Positions 23,160 to 31,225 of a stretch of DNA of 35,790 nucleotides are shown here, one piece after another. The first letter of the stretch is position 1; every line of letters starts with the position of its first letter. This DNA comes from DASSFZ01 sp036514635 (GTDB taxonomy: Bacteria; Chloroflexota; Anaerolineae; Fen-1058): assembly GCA_036514635.1 (NCBI GenBank), contig DATBWU010000324.1:1-35790 (forward strand), given 5' to 3'. The notes under the pieces were generated by a model. The model was given only the letters and a program-made list of their open reading frames with translations. It was not told the DNA's origin and made no database searches. Position numbers and translations under genes: made by a program.

Positions 23160-24023
23160 ATGGCACGTTACTCCGTGCTGATGATCTCCGCCGACGCCGA
23201 ATCGACCGTGTCGCTCCACGACCAGTTCCGCAAGGCCGGTTACGATCTGGCCTTCGTGCAGAGCGCAGACGAGGCCCTGGAGGCCGCCCGGCGCGATCTG
23301 CCGCAGGCGATTGTGCTGGACAGCGAAGTGCCGGGGCTGGATGTGGCTGCCGTCGCCAACGATCTGCGCTCGACGCCGCGCACCCGGCACATCCACCTGA
23401 CGCTGCTCGCGCCGCAATCCGGGCGCGATACGCGGCTGGCCGCGCTGTCGGCAGGTGTGGACGAATTCGTGACCAAGCCGGTCGACGTCGAGGAGCTTGA
23501 GCTGCGCATCCGCAACGCGCTGCGCCGCTCGGCGTATCAGAACCTGGTCAACCCCATCACCGGCCTGCCAGGGCCGTACCTCATCGAAGAGCGGCTGCGC
23601 GAATTGTTGCAAGCACCTTATGCGTGGGCGATGATGCGCCTGAGCCTGCGCGGCTACAAGCCTTTCACGGATGTGTACGGCTTCCTGGCGGGCGAGGAAG
23701 TGCTGCGCTTCGCCGGGAGGTTGTTCGGCGAAGTGTTGAACGCCTACAGCACACCGCAAGATTTTCTCGGCCACTCCGGCGACGACATCTTCGTCATGAT
23801 CACCTCGCCCGATTCGCTGGCCGACCTGCGCAACGAACTGCGCCGCCGCTTCGACGAAGGCATCAAATCGCACTACTCGTTCCGCGAGCGCGAGCAGGGC
23901 TATCTCCTGGTGCGCAACACCGACGGCTCCGAGACGCGCGTCCCGCTGATGACGCTCGTCATTCGGACGGTCACTTCAGAGGACGGGCCGTTTGCGGACA
24001 TTCGGGAGCTGGCAGCGTTTTGA
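23160..24023 (+). CDS. Response regulator with a degenerate GGDEF domain
   Basis: The protein of 287 residues starts MARYSVLMISADAE at the ATG at 23160, with AGAGGAAAG as ribosome site; the open frame continues upstream but through promoter DNA. A receiver domain (1-122) keeps the phospho-Asp in AIVLDSEVPG and Lys in VTKPV. The second half begins NPITGLPGPYLIEERL like a GGDEF diguanylate cyclase, but the active loop reads SGDDIF where GGDEF is expected, and the metal-binding stretch is altered. It is probably inactive as a cyclase and may bind nucleotide or signal by protein contact. It is transcribed away from the compartment cluster and may regulate it or be unrelated. Confidence 0.85.
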   Translation: MARYSVLMISADAESTVSLHDQFRKAGYDLAFVQSADEALEAARRDLPQAIVLDSEVPGLDVAAVANDLRSTPRTRHIHLTLLAPQSGRDTRLAALSAGVDEFVTKPVDVEELELRIRNALRRSAYQNLVNPITGLPGPYLIEERLRELLQAPYAWAMMRLSLRGYKPFTDVYGFLAGEEVLRFAGRLFGEVLNAYSTPQDFLGHSGDDIFVMITSPDSLADLRNELRRRFDEGIKSHYSFREREQGYLLVRNTDGSETRVPLMTLVIRTVTSEDGPFADIRELAAF

Positions 24024-24049
24024 GTGTGTGGAGTATGGGGTATGGAAGT

Positions 24050-24079
24050 AACGAGCGCGGGAGAGCGTCCGCGCTCGTT
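24050..24079 (+). terminator. Hairpin after the receiver-GGDEF gene
   Basis: An 11-bp perfect stem (24050-24060 with 24069-24079) with an 8-nt loop lies 26 nt after the stop codon. It lacks a T-tract, so its strength as a terminator is uncertain. Confidence 0.45.
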
Positions 24080-24112
24080 GTGTTCACGGAATTTCACCCC
24101 TTGCCGCGTGGC

Positions 24113-24141
24113 TTGACGCTCACGTGGCCCCGCTCTACAAT
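24113..24141 (+). promoter_or_regulatory. Promoter of the winged-helix regulator
   Basis: TTGACG (24113-24118), 17 bp, TACAAT (24136-24141) fits the sigma-70-type pattern well. The leader would be about 75 nt. Confidence 0.6.
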
Positions 24142-24222
24142 CCTGCACAAGCGAAGTTCAATGCATCATCCCCTCATCGCCCCGCAGTTGAACCTCTGAG
24201 AATTGGCTAACTTAGGGTGGCT

Positions 24223-24921
24223 ATGTCAACGGCCTGGATTGTAACAAAGACGAATCCGGAACTGATTGAAATCTTTCATGCAGATGGCTGGGAAGTCAAA
24301 TCCTTCAGGCCGGCGGACTTCATGCCTGAAGACCAATCCCCGTTTGTTCCCGAACCTGACGTGATCATCTACGATGCGGGGGAAGAGCCACCATCCAATA
24401 CATTTCGACAAATCTGCAATCTGAAGACCACTCCACTATTGGCCATCCTGGCGAATTGGGATTTCGCTTGGCGGGCGATCGAAACCGGTGCTGACGATGT
24501 GAGCGTCGGGTTAGCCGATCCTATCGAAGTGACGATTCGTGCGCGAAAACTCGCGCGCGCCTCGAAGATTGTCCATGTGGGCGTGGTGGCGATTGATTTG
24601 GTCGCTTGCAGAGTGAAACTCGGCAATCAGGTTATCCGGCTGTCTCCGATCGAGTTTCGGCTGCTGGCTTATCTGGCCGAACACATTGGGGAGGCCGTCA
24701 ACTACGATGATCTTCTCGATAGCGTATGGGACTGCGGCGCCGAGTCCGGTGGAACACTGGAACAGGTGAAAACCGGAGTGAGACGGTTGCGGCAGAAGGT
24801 AGAACCCGACCCGCATAATCCACAGTACATCATCAGCATCAAGAAGGTGGGCTACCGCCTTCGCAATCAAATGCAATGGGAGGAGGCCCTGTATTCGTCC
24901 GAGCGGCAGCATTGGCACTGA
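24223..24921 (+). CDS. OmpR-type winged-helix regulator with a vestigial receiver
   Basis: The 232-residue protein ends in an OmpR/PhoB-type DNA-binding domain (about 125-215): VIRLSPIEFRLLAYLAEHIG, then VKTGVRRLRQKVEPDPHNPQYI and the wing KKVGYRLR. The N-terminal part is built like a receiver but lacks the usual acidic pair in the first strand (WIVTKTN) and the conserved Lys; only an Asp in IIYDAG stands near the phosphorylation position. It is therefore likely a phosphorylation-independent regulator. I use the ATG at 24223 with AGGG upstream; a GTG six bases earlier is less likely. Target genes are unknown. Confidence 0.85.
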   Translation: MSTAWIVTKTNPELIEIFHADGWEVKSFRPADFMPEDQSPFVPEPDVIIYDAGEEPPSNTFRQICNLKTTPLLAILANWDFAWRAIETGADDVSVGLADPIEVTIRARKLARASKIVHVGVVAIDLVACRVKLGNQVIRLSPIEFRLLAYLAEHIGEAVNYDDLLDSVWDCGAESGGTLEQVKTGVRRLRQKVEPDPHNPQYIISIKKVGYRLRNQMQWEEALYSSERQHWH

Positions 24922-25270
24922 AGTGCCACTGGGTCGCCACCGAATGGTCACCCACTGAACTACCAACTTGACTATACTCATGGCATCTTCAGCACATTGA
25001 ACACGTCATGAGCACTTCTCCAATCCTTGAGTTGGGAGTCTTTTTGGGCCGTATCCTTGTCGGCTTGATGCTGATCTTGGCCGGGGCGCTCAAAATCAAA
25101 GCTGGCTCTCACTGGTTCCTCAAGACGTTGCTTGCGTATGACCTGGTACAGGGGAAGACAGCAGCGTTTCTGTCCAAAGGTCTTCCGTGGTTTGAAGCAG
25201 CCTGTGGCTTTTTGCTGATGATCGGGCTCTTCACGCCACTGGTGGCGATTGCCAGCTTCATCATTCTATA

Positions 25271-26263
25271 CGTTTGATGTGAAATCTCACTGACTGACCG
25301 TGTAGGTCAGAACGTCAATACCGAGAAACCGACGCAAGAATAGGCGGAGGGTCACACTGGCAATCTTGGTGATAATTCGCGTGCAGAGTCCGCCCACCGT
25401 ATGCGCCAAGGTATGCTCTACCGAGCGACCGCCTTCTTTCAAGATGTCAAAGGCGCCTTCGATGCGTTCGCGGACACGATTGAGCAGGCGGTCGAACTCA
25501 GGGGGATTCTGAACGCGTTGGTTCTTGCGTTTGGTCGTCCAGACATGAACCCCATGCCGTGCCCAGTCAGCCTGCCACTCTTCGCTGAGGAAGCCTTTGT
25601 CTGACCAAGCGTTACTGTCTGGCGGAAGCGCATCCAGGATTTCGTCAGCGGCATCCCGCTCATCGGTATTGGCGGGCACCAGTTCAAACGCATACGGCGT
25701 GCCGTCGAGCGTGGTCAGCATGACCAACTTGTAGCCAAAGTATTTCAAACGGCGGGCCGAACAGTAGCCGTACTCGGCTGAACCGCGAAAGTCGCTATGG
25801 CTCTTGTCCCGCCGATAGCCCACCGCCATGACGGGTGTGGTGTCGAGCAAAAAGTGCTGCTCGAATTGCACGCCCAGTTCGGCGGCCCAGTCTTTGCGCA
25901 ACTCGTTAAGCAAGTAACGCAGACTACGTGCTCGGCGACTGTACTGGCTCTGGTCGAGCAGTTTGGGAAACAGCCCCAAGTAGTTCGCCCGGATGAAGGC
26001 CACAAAACGGCGTTCACTGGTGAACTCGAAGAAGTCAATCGCCAACATCAGGGTCAGCATTTCGCTGTCGCTAAACTCCGGTTTTGACCCGACGGTGCGA
26101 CCCAGCCAACGTGCGCCCTTGGACTGATACCAGTTATCGACCAGAAAAAAGGTGACGAGCATCAAGTCTGCGACTGAAAGGTACACGGGACACCTCCTGC
26201 CCAAGATGGCGATACCTTACCTAACTTCGGCAGAGGTGTCCAGCGGTCATTTCACATCAAACG
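25271..26263. mobile_element. IS982-family insertion sequence
   Basis: This element of about 993 bp is bounded by perfect 15-bp inverted repeats (CGTTTGATGTGAAAT at 25271-25285 and its complement at 26249-26263). It carries a single transposase gene on the minus strand. TATA flanks both sides (25267-25270 and 26264-26267), but because the target is palindromic (TATACG/CGTATA), the exact ends could shift by one or two bases. Size and gene content fit IS982. Intact ends and gene suggest recent movement. Confidence 0.88.
25287..26186 (-). CDS. IS982-family transposase
   Basis: The 299-residue DDE transposase begins at the GTG at 26186, with AGGAGGT upstream. The catalytic triad is likely the Asp in LLDTTPVMAVGYRRD, the Asp in AWSDKGFLS and the Glu in RERIEGAFD. 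KYFGYKLVMLTTLDG and FELVPANTDERDAADEIL are typical of IS982. The gene appears intact. Confidence 0.92.
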   Translation of the reverse strand: MYLSVADLMLVTFFLVDNWYQSKGARWLGRTVGSKPEFSDSEMLTLMLAIDFFEFTSERRFVAFIRANYLGLFPKLLDQSQYSRRARSLRYLLNELRKDWAAELGVQFEQHFLLDTTPVMAVGYRRDKSHSDFRGSAEYGYCSARRLKYFGYKLVMLTTLDGTPYAFELVPANTDERDAADEILDALPPDSNAWSDKGFLSEEWQADWARHGVHVWTTKRKNQRVQNPPEFDRLLNRVRERIEGAFDILKEGGRSVEHTLAHTVGGLCTRIITKIASVTLRLFLRRFLGIDVLTYTVSQ

Positions 26264-26304
26264 TATACATGGACTTACTCTACGTGTCCCACATGAGGGC
26301 CTGA

Positions 26305-26454
26305 TTGGTGAGCGTGTCTTTTTAGAGCCAAGAGTGAGACCATGCTCGTTGTTTGACCAAGGTGAAGATACTACGCAAGGATTCGCAGGTCTGTCTGGTT
26401 CGCATCCGCTAGTTGGCCTCTTAGCTCCGAGAGGCGACTGATGATTCTCCTAAA
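26305..26454. other. Gap without genes
   Basis: About 150 bp between the remains of doxX and the first beta-propeller lipoprotein. A 6-bp hairpin, gcctct/agaggc, lies about 50 bp before the next gene. No convincing promoter or repeat was found. Confidence 0.4.
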
Positions 26455-28032
26455 ATGGGTTTCGACCGAATTACAACGATGAGGCTAAGTGAGACTACGC
26501 CTACACAGGCAACCTCGGATCATTTCTCTCTGACGATACTCGTCATGCTCGCTGTCGCGGTCATTCTGCACGGATGCTCATGGAGCCGTGAAACCCCTAC
26601 GGGGGTAACCGCAAATCCGGAAAGAGCAACATCACCACCCCCGACTCAAACGCTCACACTATCCCCCAAAGGCAGTCCTACAGCCACCAACACCCGTCCT
26701 CCCATGGCACCTGAGGATTGGCCCACTCGTCTCCTGAGTGTGTCTCCCGATGGCAGGCCTAGTGAGGGGGCGTGGGCACAGCTTTCCGCGGATGCACGCT
26801 ATGCTGTATTTGTGGCAGATTCACAGGTCTTCCTCCGAGAGATGGAAACGGGCACAACGAGGCTCGTTTCCGCTACAACTGACGGCGCGCGTGGGGACGA
26901 CTGGAGTTTTGCCTCTGCTATCTCCGGAGATGGCAGCACGGTAGCATTCTTCTCTTTAGCCTCCAACTTGGTTGAAGACCCATATCTGGACTGTCCGGAA
27001 CAGGGCAAACCCTCTGAAGCCGACTGTGGACAACTGTATGTGTACGATGTAGCTTCCCGAAAGCTTGAGCGAGTTCCGGTGGCGGCTTTTCGGCATGCCA
27101 CTGCTGATATAGCGCTGTCCGAGGATGGGCACTACGTTGCCTTCGCGGTATCGGGGGCACTCTATCGAGAGGGCGTCTATCTATATGACACACGCACAGG
27201 CGAATTGACCACGATTAGCGCGGGCGATGTCTCCGATTCACAGGTTCTCTTTGATGTGGGAGGCACCACAGTCGACATTTCCGCCGACGGCCGTTATGTG
27301 GCCTTTGCCAGTCCAGATAACGGGATTGTGCCCGACGATCAAAACGGGGTCTCCGATGTGTTCGTCTACGATCGAGAAGAGAAACACGTCGAGCGGATCA
27401 GTGCACCCATCGACGGGGTAGAAAGCGGTCAGCCGAGCGGATTCCAGTGGGTTCCGAACACTGGCGGAGACACCGAGAGTGGGCTGGCAATCTCCGCCGA
27501 TGGCCGGTATGTGGTGTTCATGTCCGCCGCCCCCAATCTGGTTAAGATGGACCTGCCCCCCTGCCCACATTGGCCCTGGGCAGATGAGATGTTTCCCGCA
27601 TGCCGACACATTTATCTCCGTGACCGCGAGATGGGGACAACCGAGCTGATCAGTGTCTCTGATACCGGCGAGCCAGGCAACCGCGCCAGCCAGGATGGCG
27701 ACATCTCAGCGGACGGGCGCTGGGTCGTCTTTACATCGTTGGCCAGCAATCTAACGCCAGACCGATTGGCCGGCTGCCGGGACTTCTCCTTCGACGGTTT
27801 CTGTCCCCAGGTCTTCGCGAGAGATCGGCAGAAGGGCAAGACCTATCTGGTGAGCAAAGGATGGGACAACCGTTCAGCGGAAGCCTATAGCCATCACCCT
27901 GTCATATCGCCGGATGGCCGTTATGTGGCCTTTCAGTCTGGCGCTGGGAACTTGGCACCGGGTATTCCTGTTGGTCAGTCACAATATGCCTTTATCACGG
28001 ATATATTCCAGCTGCTGGAGGTCCATAGGTGA
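26455..28032 (+). CDS. Lipoprotein with TolB-like (PD40) beta-propeller repeats
   Basis: The 525-residue protein has a hydrophobic N-terminal segment ending in the lipobox ILHGC, then a Pro/Thr-rich linker. The rest consists of PD40/TolB-type propeller blades, with SADGRYVAFAS, SADGRYVVFMSAAPNLV, SADGRWVVFTSLASNLT and SPDGRYVAFQSGAGNL as repeated units. It would sit on the outer face of the membrane and bind an unknown partner. The start is uncertain: ATG at 26455 or 26479, neither with a good ribosome site. Its stop overlaps the GTG start of the next gene. Codon and base use look less GC-rich than the compartment cluster. Confidence 0.85.
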   Translation: MGFDRITTMRLSETTPTQATSDHFSLTILVMLAVAVILHGCSWSRETPTGVTANPERATSPPPTQTLTLSPKGSPTATNTRPPMAPEDWPTRLLSVSPDGRPSEGAWAQLSADARYAVFVADSQVFLREMETGTTRLVSATTDGARGDDWSFASAISGDGSTVAFFSLASNLVEDPYLDCPEQGKPSEADCGQLYVYDVASRKLERVPVAAFRHATADIALSEDGHYVAFAVSGALYREGVYLYDTRTGELTTISAGDVSDSQVLFDVGGTTVDISADGRYVAFASPDNGIVPDDQNGVSDVFVYDREEKHVERISAPIDGVESGQPSGFQWVPNTGGDTESGLAISADGRYVVFMSAAPNLVKMDLPPCPHWPWADEMFPACRHIYLRDREMGTTELISVSDTGEPGNRASQDGDISADGRWVVFTSLASNLTPDRLAGCRDFSFDGFCPQVFARDRQKGKTYLVSKGWDNRSAEAYSHHPVISPDGRYVAFQSGAGNLAPGIPVGQSQYAFITDIFQLLEVHR

Positions 28033-29561
28033 AGGCTTATGCGGTAGGTCCTGGCTTGGGCAATGTTATCACGTTTTGCGTGCTCGGCCTGGGCATCGTG
28101 AGTTGCGCCTCTCCGTCCCCACAAGGGCAACCACTCCCGACCTCCATAGCGACCCTTCAGCCAACGGCCACGCCTGAACCTACCAGCACGACAACACCAG
28201 CACTGGCCCCGACTACGACGCCTATTGGGGGCGAAGATCCCCCGCGAATAGGTTCGACGGCCCTGCCTGATTTGACCGCTGTACGCTGGGAGACACTCAC
28301 CGTCGACGGACATCGCCTACGACAACTTACCGGGCTGGACTATCACTATCCCGTCACTCCACTCAATCCATCGCCGGATGGTCGATGGTTGCCCATCATG
28401 CTCGTAACTTCCAGAGCGCAGGGTCGCGCGGCAATCGCTGCCATCGATACACAGGATAACGCCCATTGGTGGATATACACAGATACATTCGCTGTCGCTG
28501 ACTATCCAGACTATCCACTTCGCGTTGATTGGCTCCCCGATGGTCGCCTGCTGTGGGGAGATGAGGGAGGCAGGGTCTTCGTGGGTGATGGACAGCAGCG
28601 CCGTGATCTGAGTCCGCCTGAGCCGATGTTTAATGTACGGTATGCCTCGGGTGGGATCGCCTTCGCCCAGGCCGAGGATGGTGATCTATGGCGTGTGGAT
28701 ACGGTCTCCAGGACATGGGCGGAAGTGACCGCTCCCGGGCTACCCAAAGAGGATCGATTGGGTTATTCCTTTGCTGTCGCGCGGGACGGCTCTTACGTAT
28801 TGGCATTCCCGGCGAATCGGATGTGGCGCGTGCCCGTCGAGATGGGAACGGCCGCCGAGCCGTTACCCAATGTCAAGGTTGAAATCGTTGGCATGGGCGG
28901 CCCCTTTGGACTACCTGTCCAGTTGGCAGACAGCCCCTACTGGTTGATTGACCTGCCCATCGTGGGCAAAGACGGGGTGTGGGTTCAGGGCTTTGTGGTT
29001 GATACGAACCAGGGGCGCGTCGTGACCGTCGAGGATCTATCACTGCCGGAGGAATACTACGTCCGCAAGTTCCGCGCCTCGCCAGACGGCAGGTGGTTAG
29101 CCGTTTCCTTGACCGATGATTTGCAGCAGCCGCAGACAGCGGTTTATATCACACCCTCCAACAACCTCACCGCCGGGCATGTGGTGACCGGTGTCTCTGT
29201 GGCCGGTTGGCACACCTCTCTGCCCGCCGTCATCTTCCGCGACAATGCAACAGGCACGCTATCTGTGGTCAGACTTCCACTCGCCGACGGGACCTCAGGC
29301 GTCATACTGAACGGTGCGATGCCACCTCTTATCATGTTGCCGCACAGGCTCTTTGCTGTTGACGCGAGTTTACCCGCCCGCCTGTTGCAGCTCGACGTGG
29401 ATGGCAACTTGATGGGCGAACTCGATCTCTCCGAACACTACGACTCGATCAGCGCCGGAATAGGTGCGATGGGTCGCGTGTTTCTTACTGTGATGGGCGA
29501 CCTACATCGGAGTGACAGCAAATGCACATACACATTTGTGGAGTGGGTCGCGGGGCCGTAG
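28029..29561 (+). CDS. Second lipoprotein, beta-propeller-like
   Basis: This 510-residue protein starts at GTG (28029), with GGAGG about 8 nt upstream, and overlaps the preceding stop by 4 nt. A signal peptide with lipobox GIVSC and a Pro/Thr linker lead into a body with weak propeller repeats (SPDGRWLPIM, LPDGRLLWGDEGG, SPDGRWLAVSL). It ends 12 nt before the convergent der gene, with no terminator between them. It is probably a paired surface protein with its neighbour. The function is unknown. Confidence 0.8.
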   Translation: MKAYAVGPGLGNVITFCVLGLGIVSCASPSPQGQPLPTSIATLQPTATPEPTSTTTPALAPTTTPIGGEDPPRIGSTALPDLTAVRWETLTVDGHRLRQLTGLDYHYPVTPLNPSPDGRWLPIMLVTSRAQGRAAIAAIDTQDNAHWWIYTDTFAVADYPDYPLRVDWLPDGRLLWGDEGGRVFVGDGQQRRDLSPPEPMFNVRYASGGIAFAQAEDGDLWRVDTVSRTWAEVTAPGLPKEDRLGYSFAVARDGSYVLAFPANRMWRVPVEMGTAAEPLPNVKVEIVGMGGPFGLPVQLADSPYWLIDLPIVGKDGVWVQGFVVDTNQGRVVTVEDLSLPEEYYVRKFRASPDGRWLAVSLTDDLQQPQTAVYITPSNNLTAGHVVTGVSVAGWHTSLPAVIFRDNATGTLSVVRLPLADGTSGVILNGAMPPLIMLPHRLFAVDASLPARLLQLDVDGNLMGELDLSEHYDSISAGIGAMGRVFLTVMGDLHRSDSKCTYTFVEWVAGP

Positions 29562-29573
29562 GGTGATTGCTTC

Positions 29574-31112
29574 TCAGTCCGCCTTCCGCCTCCGCCTGAA
29601 ACTCAACCTCAACGGCGTGCCGATGAAACCGTATGTCTTGCGGATCTGATTCTCCAGATAACGCTCGTACGAGAAGTGCACCAGGTCGGTGTCGTTGATG
29701 TGGAACAGGAAGGTCGGCGGATCGGTGCGGACTTGAGAGGCGTAATAAATCTTCAGTCGCTTCCCGGCTTTCGTTGGCGGAGCCTGTTTATCGACTGCCT
29801 CGCGCACGATGCGGTTCAGCTCGCCGGTGGGAATACGCACTAAGCGCTCTTCCTGCACGCGCAGCGCGAGCGGCAAGACCTGATCGACTTGCCAGCCCTT
29901 CTTGGCCGAAATGAACAGGGCAGGCACATAGTCCAGAAAATTCAGCGCGTGACGTAAAGCCTGCTCGAAATCATTCTGGGTCATCCGACCGGCTGATTCG
30001 CTGACCGGCTGATTCGCTGACTCGCTGACTCGCTGACTCGCTGACTCGTTGACTCGCTGGCTCGCTGATTCGTACAAATCCCACTTGTTTACGACCAGCA
30101 CCACGCTCTTGCTCTCTTCGAGAATGAAGCCGGCGACGTGCGCATCCTGGGCCGTGACGCCGTCGACGGCGTCGATCAACAACAGCGCCACATCGCAGCG
30201 CTTAATCGCCCGCAGCGCACGCAGCACGCTGTACTGCTCCACCCCCGGCTCGATGTGCCCCCTGCGCCGGATGCCCGCCGTGTCGATTAAAGTCACCGGC
30301 ACTATGTGAGAGACATCTCTCGCAGCCCCCTGAAGCGAAGCGGAAGGGGCAGAGGCCGGCGCTGCTGGCGACAACTCCACATCAATTCTCGTATCGATCG
30401 CATCCCTCGTCGTTCCCGGAACCGGGCTGACGATGGCGCGCTCCTCGCCGAGCAGCGTGTTGAGCAGGCTGCTCTTGCCCACGTTGGGCCGACCGACAAT
30501 GGCAATCTTGACCGACTCTTCTTCCTCGGCCTCTAGCGGCGGGAACGCCGCCACCAGTGCGTCGAGCAGATCGCCCGTGCCGATGCCGTGAATCGCCGAG
30601 ACGGGATACACCTCGCCCAGTCCCAGTTCGAAGAACTCCAGCGCCGCCTGCCGCCGCGCCTCGGTTTCCGCCTTGTTGGCGACGACGAAGATGGGCACCT
30701 CCCCCTCCGGCCGCTGGCGGCGGCGCACGCGAAGCGTGTCGGCGACCTCCCGATCGGCAGATGTGATGCCCGCTTCGGCATCGACGATGAACAAGATCGC
30801 ATCCGCTTCACTCACGGCGATCTCGGCCTGGCGGCGAATCTGCGGGATGAATTCAGCCGACGATACGGCCAGAGGCGCGTGTTGGGTCAGTGGCTTGCCG
30901 CCTCGCTCAACCCGCGCCGGCAAAACTTCGATACCACCCGTGTCGATCACCGTGAAGGCGCGGCCATTCCATTCCGAGTCGGCCTGCAAGCGATCACGCG
31001 TCGTGCCGGGCACGTCATCGACGACGGCCAGCCGCTCGCCGATGAGCCGGTTGAAGAGTGTAGACTTGCCGACATTGGGCCGGCCAACGATGGCGACGAG
31101 AGGCTTGTTCAT
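29574..31112 (-). CDS. der: Ribosome assembly GTPase Der (EngA)
   Basis: The 512-residue protein has two GTPase domains and a C-terminal KH-like domain, the Der/EngA layout, and acts in 50S subunit assembly. The first P-loop is GRPNVGKST (10-18), the second GRPNVGKSS (207-215), with DTGG and DTAG as G3 motifs and NKAE and NKWD as G4. It is about 70 residues longer than usual, owing to three insertions: residues about 61-90 after the first G3, about 246-268 before the second G3, and about 348-375 right after NKWDLY. The last is encoded by an 8-nt word array (29991-30072) and consists of Ser/Glu/Gln/Arg repeats. All G motifs remain intact. Confidence 0.95.
   Translation of the reverse strand: MNKPLVAIVGRPNVGKSTLFNRLIGERLAVVDDVPGTTRDRLQADSEWNGRAFTVIDTGGIEVLPARVERGGKPLTQHAPLAVSSAEFIPQIRRQAEIAVSEADAILFIVDAEAGITSADREVADTLRVRRRQRPEGEVPIFVVANKAETEARRQAALEFFELGLGEVYPVSAIHGIGTGDLLDALVAAFPPLEAEEEESVKIAIVGRPNVGKSSLLNTLLGEERAIVSPVPGTTRDAIDTRIDVELSPAAPASAPSASLQGAARDVSHIVPVTLIDTAGIRRRGHIEPGVEQYSVLRALRAIKRCDVALLLIDAVDGVTAQDAHVAGFILEESKSVVLVVNKWDLYESASQRVNESASQRVSESANQPVSESAGRMTQNDFEQALRHALNFLDYVPALFISAKKGWQVDQVLPLALRVQEERLVRIPTGELNRIVREAVDKQAPPTKAGKRLKIYYASQVRTDPPTFLFHINDTDLVHFSYERYLENQIRKTYGFIGTPLRLSFRRRRKAD
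29991..30072. repeat. CTGACTCG word array inside der
   Basis: About ten near-copies of the 8-nt word ctgactcg/ctgattcg form an in-frame tandem array. Three units equal 24 nt, so the encoded pattern repeats every 8 residues (ESASQRVS-like). Confidence 0.85.
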
Positions 31113-31225
31113 GTGATAAAGGATGAAGGCAGAAGGACACTTGCACCTGCGCTAGCGCGCAGCGCAAGTGCAGGTGTGAGGGATGAAGTTCCTTCTTCCG
31201 CCTTCATCCTTCATCCCTCATCCTT
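31113..31225. repeat. Word array and inverted repeats between der and cdaR
   Basis: This gap holds ggatgaagg units near der and complementary cttcatcc units near cdaR, so the ends could pair. In the middle is the partly self-complementary cacttgcacctgcgct...agcgcaagtgcaggtg. A structured RNA or terminator is possible. No promoter was identified. Confidence 0.5.

Larger units (their letters stand above)
25008..26304 (+). pseudogene. doxX-like membrane protein, broken by an IS982 element
   Basis: The first 88 codons encode a DoxX/MauE-type small membrane protein (RILVGLMLILAGALKIKAG, then FEAACGFLLMIGLFTPLVAIASFIILY) with about three membrane helices. The frame then runs straight into the left end of an insertion element and stops at 25277. 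Removing the element and one 4-bp target copy restores an open frame that continues MDLLYVSHMRA and stops at 26302-26304, giving 99 residues. The interruption is therefore recent. DoxX-family proteins are linked to thiosulfate or quinone metabolism or redox defence, but the role here is unknown. Confidence 0.85.

Noticed and set aside
23160..24023. Calling the receiver-GGDEF protein an active diguanylate cyclase
   Set aside because: The active loop reads SGDDIF, not GGDEF or GGEEF.
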